64,000 nucleotides of DNA from Clostridiales bacterium (GCA_015069575.1 SVIH01000010.1:1-64000); one strand, 5' to 3'. Numbered from the stretch's first letter, positions 35,267-45,607 are shown. Numbers and translations are program-made. Notes: generated from the sequence alone by a model not told the origin.

Positions 35267-37057
35267 ATGGAACAGGTAAAAACAAGGGCAGAAATTGATC
35301 AGAAGTATAAATGGAATCTTGCCGATATTTTTGAATCCGATGAAAAATGGGAAGGAGCCTTTAATTTAGTTAAGGCTGAGATACCTGTATTAAAGCAGTT
35401 TAAAGGAACATTAAATGATAAAAATTCTTTAAAAGAGTTTTTTATAAAGGAACACAATGTTTCTTTAATAAGTGAAAAACTGTATGTGTATGCAAAAATG
35501 AGTCGTGATCAGGATAATGGCAATGATACTTATGTTTCTATGTGTGATAGGGCATATTCACTTTTGATGCTTATGGAAACGGAAACAGCCTTTGTTACAC
35601 CTGAACTTACAAAACTTGATGATGAAACACTGCTTTTGTGGGCAAATGAAGATGTTTTTAAAGATAACAGTCTTTTTTTAAAAGGGATAGTGCGCAATAA
35701 AAAACATCTTTTATCTGAAAAAGAAGAAAGAATACTTGCGCAAACAAGTGAAATGGCAAATTCTTTTGATACTATTTTTACCATGCTTGATGATGTGGAT
35801 ATGCGTTTTGAAGATATTCAGATGGCTGATGGCACAAAGCAACAGTTATCCCACGGAAGATACGGGCTTTTATTACAAGATAAAAACAGAGATATAAGAA
35901 AACAAGCATACGAATCCATGTATAACGCCCATATAAATAACATAAATACCCTTGCAGCGCTATATTCTTCAAGTGTAAAAAAAGATGTTTTTTATGCTAA
36001 GGTAAGAAATTTTGAAAGTGTTTTACAAGGTGAATTGTTTTCGGGCAACATTCCTTTAACGGTGTATTCAGGGTTAATTGAACAAGTGCATAATTTTCTT
36101 CCCCAAATGCACAGGTATGTAAAATTAAGGCAAGAACTTTTAGGCATAAAAGATGGAAAAATGTATGATATGTATGTTCCATTAATTGATGTTCCTGATA
36201 CAAACTATACTTATGATGCGGCACAGGAACTTGCTAAAAAAGCCCTTGCGCCTTTAGGCGAAGATTATGTTCGGTTGTTAGAGCGTTCTTTTAAGGAAAA
36301 CTGGATTGATGTTTATGAAACAAAGGGTAAAACAAGCGGTGCATATTCCTGGGGGGCATACGGCGTTCATCCGTATATGCTTTTGAATTATCAGGGAAGG
36401 CTTGATGATGTATTTACATTAGTTCATGAAGCAGGCCATTCTATGCATACTTATTATTCTGATAATTCTTTGCCTTATGAAAAGGCACAGTACAGGATAT
36501 TTGTTGCCGAAGTTGCTTCAACTGTAAATGAAGTGCTTTTATTAAAGTATATGCTTAAAAATACTCAGGATAAAAAAATGAAAGCATATCTTTTAAATCA
36601 TTTTATTGATCAGTTCCGTACAACTCTTTTTAGGCAGACTATGTTTGCTGAGTTTGAATGGGAAACTCATAAAATGGCAGAAAATGATGAGCCCCTTACC
36701 GTAAGTGTTTTAAATAAAATTTACGGTGATCTTAATCGTCTTTATTATGGCGATGGCGTTGAAACAGATAAATTTATTGAAGCAGAATGGTCGCGCATTC
36801 CTCATTTTTACAGGGCTTTTTATGTTTATCAGTATGCAACAGGATTCTCATCAGCGGTGGCAATTGCAGATATGATTTTAAATGAAGGTGCACCGGCTGT
36901 TGAAAGATATAAAAACTTTCTTTCTTCAGGTGGCAGTGATTTCCCTGTTGAATTGTTAAAGATTACAGGGGTGGATCTTTCAAAACCTGAACCCATAATT
37001 TCCGCATTAAAGGTTTTTGAAAAAACATTAGAAGAGTTTGAAGGAATGGTAAAATAA
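35267..37057 (+). CDS. pepF: Oligoendopeptidase F (M3 family)
   Basis: The 596-residue cytoplasmic zinc peptidase trims oligopeptides. An N-terminal helical oligo-F domain (about 110-180) precedes the M3 catalytic domain with the HEXXH site TLVHEAGHSMHTYYS (about residue 385) and the downstream zinc Glu in FVAEVASTVNE. Length is normal for PepF. ATG 35267 follows AAGGAG. It forms a unit with glmM and the small gene after it. Confidence 0.93.
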   Translation: MEQVKTRAEIDQKYKWNLADIFESDEKWEGAFNLVKAEIPVLKQFKGTLNDKNSLKEFFIKEHNVSLISEKLYVYAKMSRDQDNGNDTYVSMCDRAYSLLMLMETETAFVTPELTKLDDETLLLWANEDVFKDNSLFLKGIVRNKKHLLSEKEERILAQTSEMANSFDTIFTMLDDVDMRFEDIQMADGTKQQLSHGRYGLLLQDKNRDIRKQAYESMYNAHINNINTLAALYSSSVKKDVFYAKVRNFESVLQGELFSGNIPLTVYSGLIEQVHNFLPQMHRYVKLRQELLGIKDGKMYDMYVPLIDVPDTNYTYDAAQELAKKALAPLGEDYVRLLERSFKENWIDVYETKGKTSGAYSWGAYGVHPYMLLNYQGRLDDVFTLVHEAGHSMHTYYSDNSLPYEKAQYRIFVAEVASTVNEVLLLKYMLKNTQDKKMKAYLLNHFIDQFRTTLFRQTMFAEFEWETHKMAENDEPLTVSVLNKIYGDLNRLYYGDGVETDKFIEAEWSRIPHFYRAFYVYQYATGFSSAVAIADMILNEGAPAVERYKNFLSSGGSDFPVELLKITGVDLSKPEPIISALKVFEKTLEEFEGMVK

Positions 37058-37058
37058 T

Positions 37059-37385
37059 ATGACAGGATATAATGATGAAGCACTTTTATTTATGCTTGAT
37101 AAATTAAAAGAAGACGATGTAAATGCAGATCAGAATCAGGCAAAACAAGTTTTCAATCTTGCGCTTACCTATGATATTGATTATATGGTATCAGCAGGCA
37201 TTATCAAGGAGGGCGCATTTACTGATGAATATTATGATGAAGATGACGCCTTTGATTTTATAATCGACCGTATCGGCAACGCAATACCTTCTTTAGATGG
37301 CGATGTTTTAGCTGATTTGGTTGAAAAATATTTCGATTACCACGATTTATATATGGAACAAAAAGGACTATTATATTGGGAATAA
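37059..37385 (+). CDS. Small acidic hypothetical protein
   Basis: The 108-residue product starts one base after the pepF stop and is strongly acidic (EYYDEDDAFDFIIDRIG, SLDGDVLADLVEKYFDYHDLYMEQ). It is predicted helical, without signal or membrane segments. I do not recognise the family. Coupling to pepF suggests it is translated from the same message; a terminator with a UUCG loop follows at once. Confidence 0.65.
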   Translation: MTGYNDEALLFMLDKLKEDDVNADQNQAKQVFNLALTYDIDYMVSAGIIKEGAFTDEYYDEDDAFDFIIDRIGNAIPSLDGDVLADLVEKYFDYHDLYMEQKGLLYWE

Positions 37386-37413
37386 ACAAAGCACCCTTCG
37401 GGGTGCTTTGTTT
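37385..37413 (+). terminator. Terminator with TTCG tetraloop
   Basis: AACAAAGCACCC pairs with GGGTGCTTTGTT around TTCG. It ends the glmM-pepF unit. Confidence 0.88.
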
Positions 37414-37454
37414 ATAGATAAAATCTTTATTCATACAGGCAAAAATGTCTGTTT

Positions 37455-38222
37455 TTATTTTAACCTTTCGCCTGTCTGGGCGTTAATATAAATTACCCAA
37501 AGACCTTTATTTTGCGGGTCCGAACAATCAAGTGGAATCCATTGTGAGTAGCCTTCAAGTTTTTTAGGCGGATCTTCACTCCAACCTAAATCAAAACCGT
37601 AACAAATATAAAGGGGAATGTTATTTTCATCGTATATTATGCCAAAAGTATAGTTTTCCTCTAGAACATCAACCCATTTTGATTCGGGAATAAGTGCCAT
37701 AAGCGATTCATTTACAGGATTGTTATATAAAAGGTCGTTGAATTTTTCCTTGTTGCAATCGAAAAACGAGTTTGGTATTTCTGCGGGGGGGTGAATAAAT
37801 TCTTCAGGCAAAACATAGCCTGTTTCTTTATATTCAGGCTCTTTTTTTTCAGCAACAATTTCTTCGTTAAATATATCAGGCTCTGTTTCAGAATCAATTT
37901 GTTCTATAATGTTATCTTTTATTTCTAAACCCATCTGCTTTTTTAATTCTTTTTTTATAATTGCTTGGTCACCGGTAAAAAGCGTTAAAACAGCATAATC
38001 ATCTTTAATTAAAAAAATTCCTGCGTTTTTAGGAAATTTTTCATATAAAAAGCGGCAATGATTCATTTCATATAATTCTTTTAATGTAGAATCGCATAAT
38101 AAAATGTATTTGCCTTTTTCACCTTTAAATGCAACGGTTAAAGTTTTTCCATCTTCCAGTTTTATAAAGCCTTCTTCAACTGTATCAGTTAGTTTGTTAA
38201 GAATAATTAATTTATCAGTCAT
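37455..38222 (-). CDS. Hypothetical protein, two domains with acidic linker
   Basis: The 255-residue cytoplasmic protein has an N-terminal beta-rich domain (about 1-100, TLTVAFKGEKGKYILLC), an acidic linker (105-150) and a C-terminal domain with the aromatic, proline-rich stretch ICYGFDLGWSEDPPKKLEGY, then SQWIPLDCSDPQNKGLWVIYINAQTGERL. I do not recognise the family. Its start overlaps the stop of the amidotransferase-like gene (ATGA), so the two are translationally coupled. Confidence 0.6.
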   Translation of the reverse strand: MTDKLIILNKLTDTVEEGFIKLEDGKTLTVAFKGEKGKYILLCDSTLKELYEMNHCRFLYEKFPKNAGIFLIKDDYAVLTLFTGDQAIIKKELKKQMGLEIKDNIIEQIDSETEPDIFNEEIVAEKKEPEYKETGYVLPEEFIHPPAEIPNSFFDCNKEKFNDLLYNNPVNESLMALIPESKWVDVLEENYTFGIIYDENNIPLYICYGFDLGWSEDPPKKLEGYSQWIPLDCSDPQNKGLWVIYINAQTGERLK

Positions 38223-38803
38223 TTTTTACACCTCATTAATGTATATTTAAAGTTATTTAAAATTATGCGGTCATTAAGCCTTTCGGGATGAAATTGGCAT
38301 AATATTATGTTATGGTTTACTGCAAGTTCAATGCAATCACCGTAATAACCCACAACTTCAAAAGAAGGCGCAAGTTTATCTATTGCCTGATGATGCTTTG
38401 AATTAACAAGAAAACTTCTTTTACAGGTAAATAACGGATGAAAAACATCGTTTTCACCAATGTGCATATGTGCATTATTAAGATCTTTCAGCGTTCCACC
38501 CATAAATATATTAATTATCTGTGCACCGCGGCAAATTGCAAGAACAGGCATATGTTTTGCTTTTGAAAAAAGAAAAAACTCAAAAACATCTCGTAAAGCG
38601 TTGTTTCCATTACCTGTTTTAGTGGAGGAATAAAACCAATATTTTATGTCGCCACCGCCTGTAAAAATAATTCCGCTGCATTTTTCTAATCGGTTTATGC
38701 GAAAAAAACGGTCAATAATAACAGGTTCAAAACCTGCCTGCTTTATCCACTTTATATAGTTGATTGGTATGGAATTTTTTTCACAGGTAACTGCTATCTT
38801 CAA
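38219..38803 (-). CDS. Class I glutamine amidotransferase-like protein (peptidase C26, PuuD-like)
   Basis: The 194-residue enzyme shows the triad of gamma-glutamyl hydrolases of the C26 family: nucleophile Cys in LAICRGAQIINIFMGG, His and Glu in CQFHPERL, with FTGGGDIKYW and the HHQAI motif of PuuD-type enzymes. It is somewhat short (PuuD-type enzymes are about 235-255). It may split gamma-glutamyl bonds of peptides or gamma-glutamyl-GABA; the substrate is unknown. ATG 38803 has no strong ribosome site (GGTGATAT). Confidence 0.75.
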   Translation of the reverse strand: MKIAVTCEKNSIPINYIKWIKQAGFEPVIIDRFFRINRLEKCSGIIFTGGGDIKYWFYSSTKTGNGNNALRDVFEFFLFSKAKHMPVLAICRGAQIINIFMGGTLKDLNNAHMHIGENDVFHPLFTCKRSFLVNSKHHQAIDKLAPSFEVVGYYGDCIELAVNHNIILCQFHPERLNDRIILNNFKYTLMRCKK

Positions 38804-38849
38804 TAAATATCACCGTTTAAATGTATGCGGTGTAATAAAAAAGTATACA

Positions 38850-38878
38850 AAAAAACCGACTTTATTAAGTCGGTTTTA
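38850..38878 (-). terminator. polC terminator
   Basis: AAAACCGACTT pairs with AAGTCGGTTTT around TATT; on the minus strand a T run follows. It starts two bases beyond the polC stop. Confidence 0.85.
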
Positions 38879-38880
38879 AG

Positions 38881-41800
38881 TTAAAAATCAAATAGTGAAA
38901 TCTGTTGGCTTTTTGGCAAATCCTTAAGACAACCACATTCATCAAGAGATTGCATTAAAGTTGAAGACAGTTTAGTTCTTAATAAAAGGTCATCTTGTGA
39001 TTTAAAAGGTTCTTCTTTTCTTGCCTGAACAATTGATTCTGCAGCAGTTTCACCTAATCCGGGAACAGCATTAAGGGGTGGACGAATAAGGTTATCTTCA
39101 GTAACGGTGAAATTCATTGCTTCAGAAGCATAAATATCAATGTTACAGAATTCAATTTTCCGCATCTTCATTTCAAGCACCATTTCAAGCATAACAATCT
39201 TTGCTTTATCTTTTGCAGTTAAAGAAGGCTGTTCGTGAAGGGATTTTAGTGCTTGGCGGATCTGGCTTGCAGTCATTCGCGCAATGCTGATTTCAAAATC
39301 GTCTGCACGCACCGTAAAGTATGTGGCATAATACTGATGAGGCTTATAAACTTTAAACCATGCAATTCTTAATGCCATGGTAACATATGCTGCAGCGTGC
39401 GCTTTAGGGAACATATATTTGATTTTGTTACAGGATTCAATAAACCACTCCGGAATACCGTGTTGGCGTATATGTTCAATGTATTTTTCAGGAATGCCTT
39501 TGCCTTTTCGCACTTTTTCCATAACGTCAAAGGATAAAAATGATTCGCAACCGTTAAGAATCAAAGTATTCATAATATCTTCACGGGTACAGATGCAACC
39601 TGAAATAGTGGTTGTACCGCTTGCAATAAGATCCTGGGCGTTGCCAACCCAAACGTCAGTTCCGTGCGAAAGTCCTGAAATTTTAACAAGGTCCGAAAAA
39701 GTTGTGGGTTTTGTTTCTTCAAGCATTTTTCTTGTGAACCCTGTGCCAAACTCGGGCACACCGTATGTTCCTGTCTGCGAACCGATATCATCAGCAGTTA
39801 CACCTAAAGGTGCAGGTGAAAGGAATAATTCCATAACTTTGGGATCATCAAGAGGTATATCTTCTTTTGCATTAATACCTGTAAGATCTTCAAGCATTCT
39901 GATAACTGTGGGGTCATCGTGGCCAAGAATATCTGCTTTTAAAAGGGTATCATGCAATGATTTAAATGTAAAATGGGTAGTGATAATACCTTGGCTTGGA
40001 TCGTTTGCAGGATACTGAAGCGGGGTAAAGTTGTTTATATCGTATGCTTTAGGAACAATAACTACACCGCCTGCGTGCTGGCCGGTAGTTCTTTTAACAT
40101 CAATACATCCTTGGCTCATTCTTAAAATTTCTGCCATAGGCGGTCTGCCAAGATTATATTCCTCGCAATATTTTTTAGCGTAACCAATAGCAGTTTTATC
40201 GGCAACGCCACCGATAGTTCCTGCCCTGAAAACATATTTATCGCCGAAAAGTTCTTCAATATATTTATGTACTACAGGCTGATAAGTACCTGAAAAGTTA
40301 AGGTCAATATCAGGAACTTTATCTCCATCAAAGCCCATAAAAACTTCAAAAGGAATATTAAAGCCAAGCCTTAAAAGTTCGGTATTGCAATGAGGACAGT
40401 TTTTCTTGGGCATATCAATACCGCAATCGTATTTTGTCATATCGATGTCAAAATCTGAATACTTACAGTTGGGGCAAACATAGTGGGGCTGAAGCGGATT
40501 AACTTCAGTAATATCGGCCATTGTTGCGGCAAATGAAGAACCAACAGAACCACGGGAACCAACAAGGTAACCATCACTTAGCGACTTTTTAACAACTTTA
40601 TGGGCAATTAAATAAAGCACTGAATATCCGTTTTTAATAATAGAAGTCAGTTCTCGTTCAAGCCTCTTTGCAACAATTTCGGGTAAAGGATCGCCATAAA
40701 GTTTACGGGCATTTTCTTCACACATTTGCCTTAAATCTTCATCAGCATTTTCCATTTCAGGCGTGTAAAGATGGTCTCTTGGGAAAGATTCCATTTTTTC
40801 GCAAAGATCTGCAACCATTCGTGGATTATCAATAACAATTTCCTTGCGCTTTTCTTCAGGCAGATAATAGAATTCCTCAAGCATTTCTTCTGTAGTGCGG
40901 TAATAAAGAGGCGCCTGATTATCTGCATCGGAATATCCTTCTGCGCATTGTATAATTGAACGGAAAATAGAATCTCTTTCTAAAAGATAGTGAACATCAC
41001 CTGTTGCAAGCACAGGCTTGTTTAATTTATCACCAAGTGCAATTATGCGCTTATTTAACTCAATTAAATGTTCTTTATCCCTGACTGTGCCTTCACGCAC
41101 AAGGAAATCATTATTGCCTAAGGGCTGAACTTCAAGGAAATCGTAAAATTCAGCTATTTTTTCAAGTTTTTCGTCTGTTGCGCCTCTTAACATTGCACGG
41201 TAAAGTTCGCCTGCTTCACATGCAGAAGCAATTAAAAGACCTTCCCTGTGCTTGATTAAAGAAGAACGGGGTATACGGGGGCGCTTGCGTTTTAAATGAT
41301 GCAAATGGGATTCAGTTACAAGTGAATAAAGGTTAAACAAACCTTTTTTGTTTTTTGCATAAAGAATGATATGATAACTTTCGCCACCGTCAACATTCAT
41401 TTCCTTATTTAAACCATCAACATCATAAATCTTTTTTTGTGCTAAAAGGTCAATAAGTTTATTAAGAATAACGCCTGTTATTTCCGCTTCTTTAAGGCAA
41501 TCAAAAATATCACCTGTTTTAATTTCAAGGGCGTCACAAACTTTATTGAATTTATTACTTTTAATATTAGGTACGATTTCCCTTGCGATGCGCAAAGTGT
41601 CAAGGCATGGCATATTTAAAGTCAGGCCTGCATCACTAAAGGCTGTGGTTAAAAACGCAGATGTGTTTACAGCGTTGTGGCAAACAAGAACGCTGTTGGC
41701 AGCATACTCATAAAATTCCTTTATAACTGTAGAAATTTCAGGAGCATTTTTAAGCATTTCGTTAGAAATATTTCTTTCAAATAAAACCTGATTATCAATT

Positions 41801-43056
41801 TCAATATGAGGGTTTATATATCTGTGGAAAGTTTTTTCCTGTAAAATTCCGTTTTCGATTATGCAAGCGCCAAGTTCATATATTTTACCTGTAAGTGCGC
41901 TTTCGTTGCTTGTACGGATAGAATAAACGCAGTAACGGATATTTTTAAGTAGTTTATCACCATCAACGCCTGAAAGAACAGGGTCATCATTTAAAAGGTA
42001 ACCTTCCATGCCTAAAATCAACTTGATATCGGCATTAAGTTTACCCATTGCCGCTTCCATATCAGTGTAAGCCTGAACAACACCGTGGTCAGTAATGGCA
42101 ACAGTATCGTGGCCATATTGAAGCATAAGTTTAACAAGTTCCTTTGCATCAACAACGCTGTCCATCTGGCTCATTTTTGTATGAAGATGCATTTCAATTC
42201 GCTTTTTAGGGGCATTATCTGTCTTTTTTTCTTGCTTTACAGAAATTATATTAAATGGACTGATAATAACTTCGTTCATAAAACTGTCATAAGCGCATTT
42301 ACCTTTAAGTGCAATATGACCACTAATAAGTTCATTTAAATTTTCTGCATCAGCAGAACTTAAAAATAATTTGCAGTTAATGGTTGAAGTGTAATCAGTT
42401 ACCGCAAAAGTAAAAATTATTTTTTTGCCTTCCTGTATAGGTTTCAGGTCTTTTGAAATTACATCACCCTCAATTAATACATTACCGCTGTATTCATTAA
42501 GGGTTTTTATGTTCACCGGATCTTTTACTTCAAAAAAACTACCATATATGGCGCGGCCGTCTTTTGAAAGTTTGCTTTCCTGTTTTTTCTTTGCTGTTTT
42601 TTTAGCGCCTTCGTATTTTTTTGCATTTTGCGCCGCTTGTTGTGAAAGTTCTTTCTGCCTTTTAAAATAGCGGTCCATGGCAGTTTCGTTAAGGTCCTCT
42701 TCAATAGATAAAACTACATCGTCTTCTTCGGGGATATCCTTTTCTTCAAAAGACGGAATAAAAATATCTTCATCGTCAGAGCTCCCGTCTTCGTTCTTAT
42801 CAAGAGTATCTTCGTTTAAAAGGTAATTTACAGAAAGTTTAACCGAGGCGGGAATAATGCTTTTTATTGCATTTTCAATAATTTCTTTTTTGTTGTCATC
42901 TAAAACTTCAAAACAGGTAAAATAAATCAGCCATGAATCACCGTCATCAGAAATCACAGCCTGATCAAATTCTATAATTTCTAAAATTTCGCTTTCAACT
43001 ACTGCTGATAACGCTTTAGAAAATTTTGAGTTTTTACCGTTCAAAGTTACTGACAT
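38881..43056 (-). CDS. polC: DNA polymerase III PolC-type, exonuclease site degenerate
   Basis: The 1391-residue main replicase is normal in length and order: N-terminal domain, OB fold (about 195-275), PHP domain split by the exonuclease (EMHLHTKMSQMD; ITDHGV), then the palm with GYLVGSRGSVGSS, zinc cysteines CPNCKYSDF...KNCPHC (about 855-890), VPDIDLNFSG and KYMFPKAHAAAY. The exonuclease region is present (about 370-540), but its acidic motifs are lost: FDxETTG reads YSIRTSN, HNASFDxxFL reads HNAVNTSAFL, and the HxxxxD end reads FDCLKEAE. Polymerase motifs are intact. ATG 43056 follows GGAGC; the start at 43095 is rejected. Confidence 0.95.
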   Translation of the reverse strand: MSVTLNGKNSKFSKALSAVVESEILEIIEFDQAVISDDGDSWLIYFTCFEVLDDNKKEIIENAIKSIIPASVKLSVNYLLNEDTLDKNEDGSSDDEDIFIPSFEEKDIPEEDDVVLSIEEDLNETAMDRYFKRQKELSQQAAQNAKKYEGAKKTAKKKQESKLSKDGRAIYGSFFEVKDPVNIKTLNEYSGNVLIEGDVISKDLKPIQEGKKIIFTFAVTDYTSTINCKLFLSSADAENLNELISGHIALKGKCAYDSFMNEVIISPFNIISVKQEKKTDNAPKKRIEMHLHTKMSQMDSVVDAKELVKLMLQYGHDTVAITDHGVVQAYTDMEAAMGKLNADIKLILGMEGYLLNDDPVLSGVDGDKLLKNIRYCVYSIRTSNESALTGKIYELGACIIENGILQEKTFHRYINPHIEIDNQVLFERNISNEMLKNAPEISTVIKEFYEYAANSVLVCHNAVNTSAFLTTAFSDAGLTLNMPCLDTLRIAREIVPNIKSNKFNKVCDALEIKTGDIFDCLKEAEITGVILNKLIDLLAQKKIYDVDGLNKEMNVDGGESYHIILYAKNKKGLFNLYSLVTESHLHHLKRKRPRIPRSSLIKHREGLLIASACEAGELYRAMLRGATDEKLEKIAEFYDFLEVQPLGNNDFLVREGTVRDKEHLIELNKRIIALGDKLNKPVLATGDVHYLLERDSIFRSIIQCAEGYSDADNQAPLYYRTTEEMLEEFYYLPEEKRKEIVIDNPRMVADLCEKMESFPRDHLYTPEMENADEDLRQMCEENARKLYGDPLPEIVAKRLERELTSIIKNGYSVLYLIAHKVVKKSLSDGYLVGSRGSVGSSFAATMADITEVNPLQPHYVCPNCKYSDFDIDMTKYDCGIDMPKKNCPHCNTELLRLGFNIPFEVFMGFDGDKVPDIDLNFSGTYQPVVHKYIEELFGDKYVFRAGTIGGVADKTAIGYAKKYCEEYNLGRPPMAEILRMSQGCIDVKRTTGQHAGGVVIVPKAYDINNFTPLQYPANDPSQGIITTHFTFKSLHDTLLKADILGHDDPTVIRMLEDLTGINAKEDIPLDDPKVMELFLSPAPLGVTADDIGSQTGTYGVPEFGTGFTRKMLEETKPTTFSDLVKISGLSHGTDVWVGNAQDLIASGTTTISGCICTREDIMNTLILNGCESFLSFDVMEKVRKGKGIPEKYIEHIRQHGIPEWFIESCNKIKYMFPKAHAAAYVTMALRIAWFKVYKPHQYYATYFTVRADDFEISIARMTASQIRQALKSLHEQPSLTAKDKAKIVMLEMVLEMKMRKIEFCNIDIYASEAMNFTVTEDNLIRPPLNAVPGLGETAAESIVQARKEEPFKSQDDLLLRTKLSSTLMQSLDECGCLKDLPKSQQISLFDF

Positions 43057-43307
43057 TTTTTTGCTCCAATAAAAATATATAATATATTTAAACATAATTT
43101 TATACTAGAGTCAAGTGCAAAAAACAAATAATAAACATATTAATCAGTGCGCATATATGCAAACGAAAGTTTTTTTATTCCCACAATGAAAATAGTAAAA
43201 ATTTTTATAAAAATTTGAAAATATTTGCATATTTGCTTGCCTAAAAACAAATAATGGTATAAAATAACAGATGTAAAAAATAATTTTTCTATATGGAGGA
43301 ATTTAAT

Positions 43308-44336
43308 ATGTCAGTAAAAGTTGCTATTAACGGTTTCGGACGTATCGGTCGTCTTGCTTTCCGCCAGATGTTTGGCGCAGAGGGTTATGAGGTTGTTGCT
43401 ATCAACGATCTTACCAGCCCTGACATGCTTGCACACCTTCTTAAGTATGATACCGCACAAGGTTCATACATGGGATATATCGGTGAAAACAAGCACACAG
43501 TTGAATCAACAGAAGATTCAATTATTGTTGACGGTAAAGAAATCAAAATCTATGCTTGCAAAGATGCTAATGACTGTCCTTGGGGTCAGCTTGGTGTAGA
43601 TGTAGTTCTTGAATGCACAGGTTTCTACTGCTCAAAAGAAAAATCAATGGCTCACATCAACGCAGGCGCAAAGAAGGTTGTTATTTCAGCTCCCGCTGGT
43701 AAAGACCTTAAAACAATCGTTTTCTCAGTAAACGAAGATACTCTTGATAAAGATGATCAGGTTATTTCAGCTGCATCTTGCACAACAAACTGCCTTGCAC
43801 CTATGGCAAAGGCTCTTAACGATTACGCAGCAATCCAGTCAGGTATTATGACAACTGTTCACGCTTACACAGGCGATCAGATGATCTTAGACGGTCCTCA
43901 CCGCAAGGGTGACCTTCGCCGTGCTCGTGCAGGCGCACAGAACATTGTTCCCAACTCAACAGGTGCTGCAAAGGCTATCGGTCTTGTAATTCCTGAACTT
44001 AACGGCAAGCTTATCGGTTCAGCACAGCGTGTTCCCACCTGCACAGGTTCAACAACAATCCTCGTTGCAGTTGTTAAGGGTACAGATGTTACAGTTGATG
44101 GCATCAATGCTGCTATGAAGGCTGCTGCTTCAGATTCATTCGGCTACAACGAAGAAGCTATCGTATCTTCAGACGTTATCGGTATGCGTTACGGTTCACT
44201 CTTTGATGCAACACAGACAATGGTTGCTAAGATTGACGAAGATACTTATCAGGTACAGGTTGTTTCCTGGTATGATAACGAAAACTCATACACCAGCCAG
44301 ATGGTTCGCACAATTAAGTACTTTGCAGAACTTTAA
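43308..44336 (+). CDS. gap: Glyceraldehyde-3-phosphate dehydrogenase (type I)
   Basis: The 342-residue glycolytic enzyme shows the NAD fold [19 protein letters not shown], the catalytic Cys in [13 protein letters not shown], His in [10 protein letters not shown] and the end [22 protein letters not shown] 43308 follows GGAGG; the in-frame ATG 43293 overlaps that ribosome site. Codon use is strongly biased, with few rare codons, as expected of a highly expressed gene. An extended -10 (TGGTATAAA, 43255-43263) is the likely promoter. The rest of 43096-43292 is AT-rich with nothing else clear. Confidence 0.96.
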   Translation: MSVKVAINGFGRIGRLAFRQMFGAEGYEVVAINDLTSPDMLAHLLKYDTAQGSYMGYIGENKHTVESTEDSIIVDGKEIKIYACKDANDCPWGQLGVDVVLECTGFYCSKEKSMAHINAGAKKVVISAPAGKDLKTIVFSVNEDTLDKDDQVISAASCTTNCLAPMAKALNDYAAIQSGIMTTVHAYTGDQMILDGPHRKGDLRRARAGAQNIVPNSTGAAKAIGLVIPELNGKLIGSAQRVPTCTGSTTILVAVVKGTDVTVDGINAAMKAAASDSFGYNEEAIVSSDVIGMRYGSLFDATQTMVAKIDEDTYQVQVVSWYDNENSYTSQMVRTIKYFAEL

Positions 44337-44350
44337 TCTTTAAAAAAATT

Positions 44351-44387
44351 AAAAGAGAGATAACATAGTTTATCTCTCTTTTTTTTG
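44351..44387 (+). terminator. gap terminator
   Basis: AAAAGAGAGATAA pairs with TTATCTCTCTTTT around a short loop, followed by T runs. Confidence 0.88.
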
Positions 44388-44466
44388 TTTATAAAACGGG
44401 CAGGTTATTTAACTTGCCCATAAATGTTTTCTGTGATATAATTGCCTTTGTTTTTAAGGAGTTTTT

Positions 44467-45570
44467 ATGGCAAAAATTATTGATTTTGTAAAGAAAAATG
44501 CGGTAATGTGCATAGCATTTTTAGCGGCACTGATAACTGCATTCATCGTTCCGCCTGATAGGGAATATATAGGATATTTTGATTTTAAAACTTTAACTTG
44601 CCTGTTTTGTGTGTTGGCGGTAGTATGCGCTTTAAGAAATATCGGTTTTTTCTTTTGTTTGGCACATACCATAGTTAAAAAATTCAAAACTGCAAGAACA
44701 TGTATATTGGTGCTTGTTTATGTAACTTTTATTGGTTCGATGTTTATAGCAAACGATATGGCACTTTTAACATTCTTGCCCTTAGGCTACCTTGTTTTAA
44801 GTGAATCAGGTGAAGAAGGCTATCTTGCTTTTACCTTTGTTATGCAAAATATTGCGGCAAATTTAGGCGGTATGCTTACGCCCTTTGGTAATCCGCAAAA
44901 CTTATACCTTTATACTAAGTTTAATATTCCAACGATAGAATTTATGGGAATAATGATAATCCCGTTTTTAATAGCAGTAGTGTTAATAACCATTTGTTGT
45001 TGCTTTGTTAAAAACGAACCATTGAATATCCGCGGTGAACAAAGCCGCCTACCTAAAAAACGCACAATAATTTATTTGGTATTATTTGCTCTTTCTATTT
45101 TAATCGTTTTCAGGGGCATACATTATATAATAGGTCTTGTTGTTATACCTTTTGTCCTATTGTTTATGGATAAAAAGGCGCTAAAACAAGTTGATTATCC
45201 CTTGCTTTTTACTTTTGTATTTTTCTTTATTTTTGCAGGGAATATGGCAAGGATAGAAAGTGTAAAAAATCTTTTATCTGCTTTACTTGAAAAAAATACG
45301 CTTTTGTTCAGCGCTCTTTCCTGTCAGGTAATAAGCAATGTACCTTCGGCTATTTTGCTTTCGCAGTTTACATCTGATTATGCACCGCTTCTTATAGGTG
45401 TTAATATTGGGGGCGCAGGAACTTTGATTGCTTCCCTTGCAAGTTTAATAACATTTAGGGAATATACCCGCCATTATCCTAACAGAGTTGGCAGATATAT
45501 AGTAATGTTCTCACTTTTTAACTTCGGATTTTTAATAATTTTAACGCTAATAATGTCCTTTTTAGTTTGA
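44467..45570 (+). CDS. Anion permease of the ArsB/CitT ion transporter superfamily
   Basis: The 367-residue membrane protein has about 10 helices. Family landmarks are MFIANDMALLTFLPLGYLVL in the first half, GGMLTPFGNPQNLYLYT (the first SNT/GNPQN-type hairpin) and ISNVPSAILLSQF in the second. It probably carries a di- or tricarboxylate or another anion with Na+ or H+; the substrate cannot be read from sequence. ATG 44467 follows AAGGAG. It is monocistronic. Confidence 0.7.
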   Translation: MAKIIDFVKKNAVMCIAFLAALITAFIVPPDREYIGYFDFKTLTCLFCVLAVVCALRNIGFFFCLAHTIVKKFKTARTCILVLVYVTFIGSMFIANDMALLTFLPLGYLVLSESGEEGYLAFTFVMQNIAANLGGMLTPFGNPQNLYLYTKFNIPTIEFMGIMIIPFLIAVVLITICCCFVKNEPLNIRGEQSRLPKKRTIIYLVLFALSILIVFRGIHYIIGLVVIPFVLLFMDKKALKQVDYPLLFTFVFFFIFAGNMARIESVKNLLSALLEKNTLLFSALSCQVISNVPSAILLSQFTSDYAPLLIGVNIGGAGTLIASLASLITFREYTRHYPNRVGRYIVMFSLFNFGFLIILTLIMSFLV

Positions 45571-45578
45571 TAAATTTG

Positions 45579-45607
45579 TGCGTCTTGCTCTGCAAGGCGC
45601 ATTTTTT
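45579..45607 (+). terminator. Terminator after the anion permease
   Basis: TGCGTCTTGC pairs with GCAAGGCGCA (one mismatch) around TCT, followed by T6. Confidence 0.75.

Noticed and set aside
39377-40018. 213-residue plus-strand ORF inside polC
   Set aside because: It is antisense to conserved polymerase motifs, with no start signal; a shadow.
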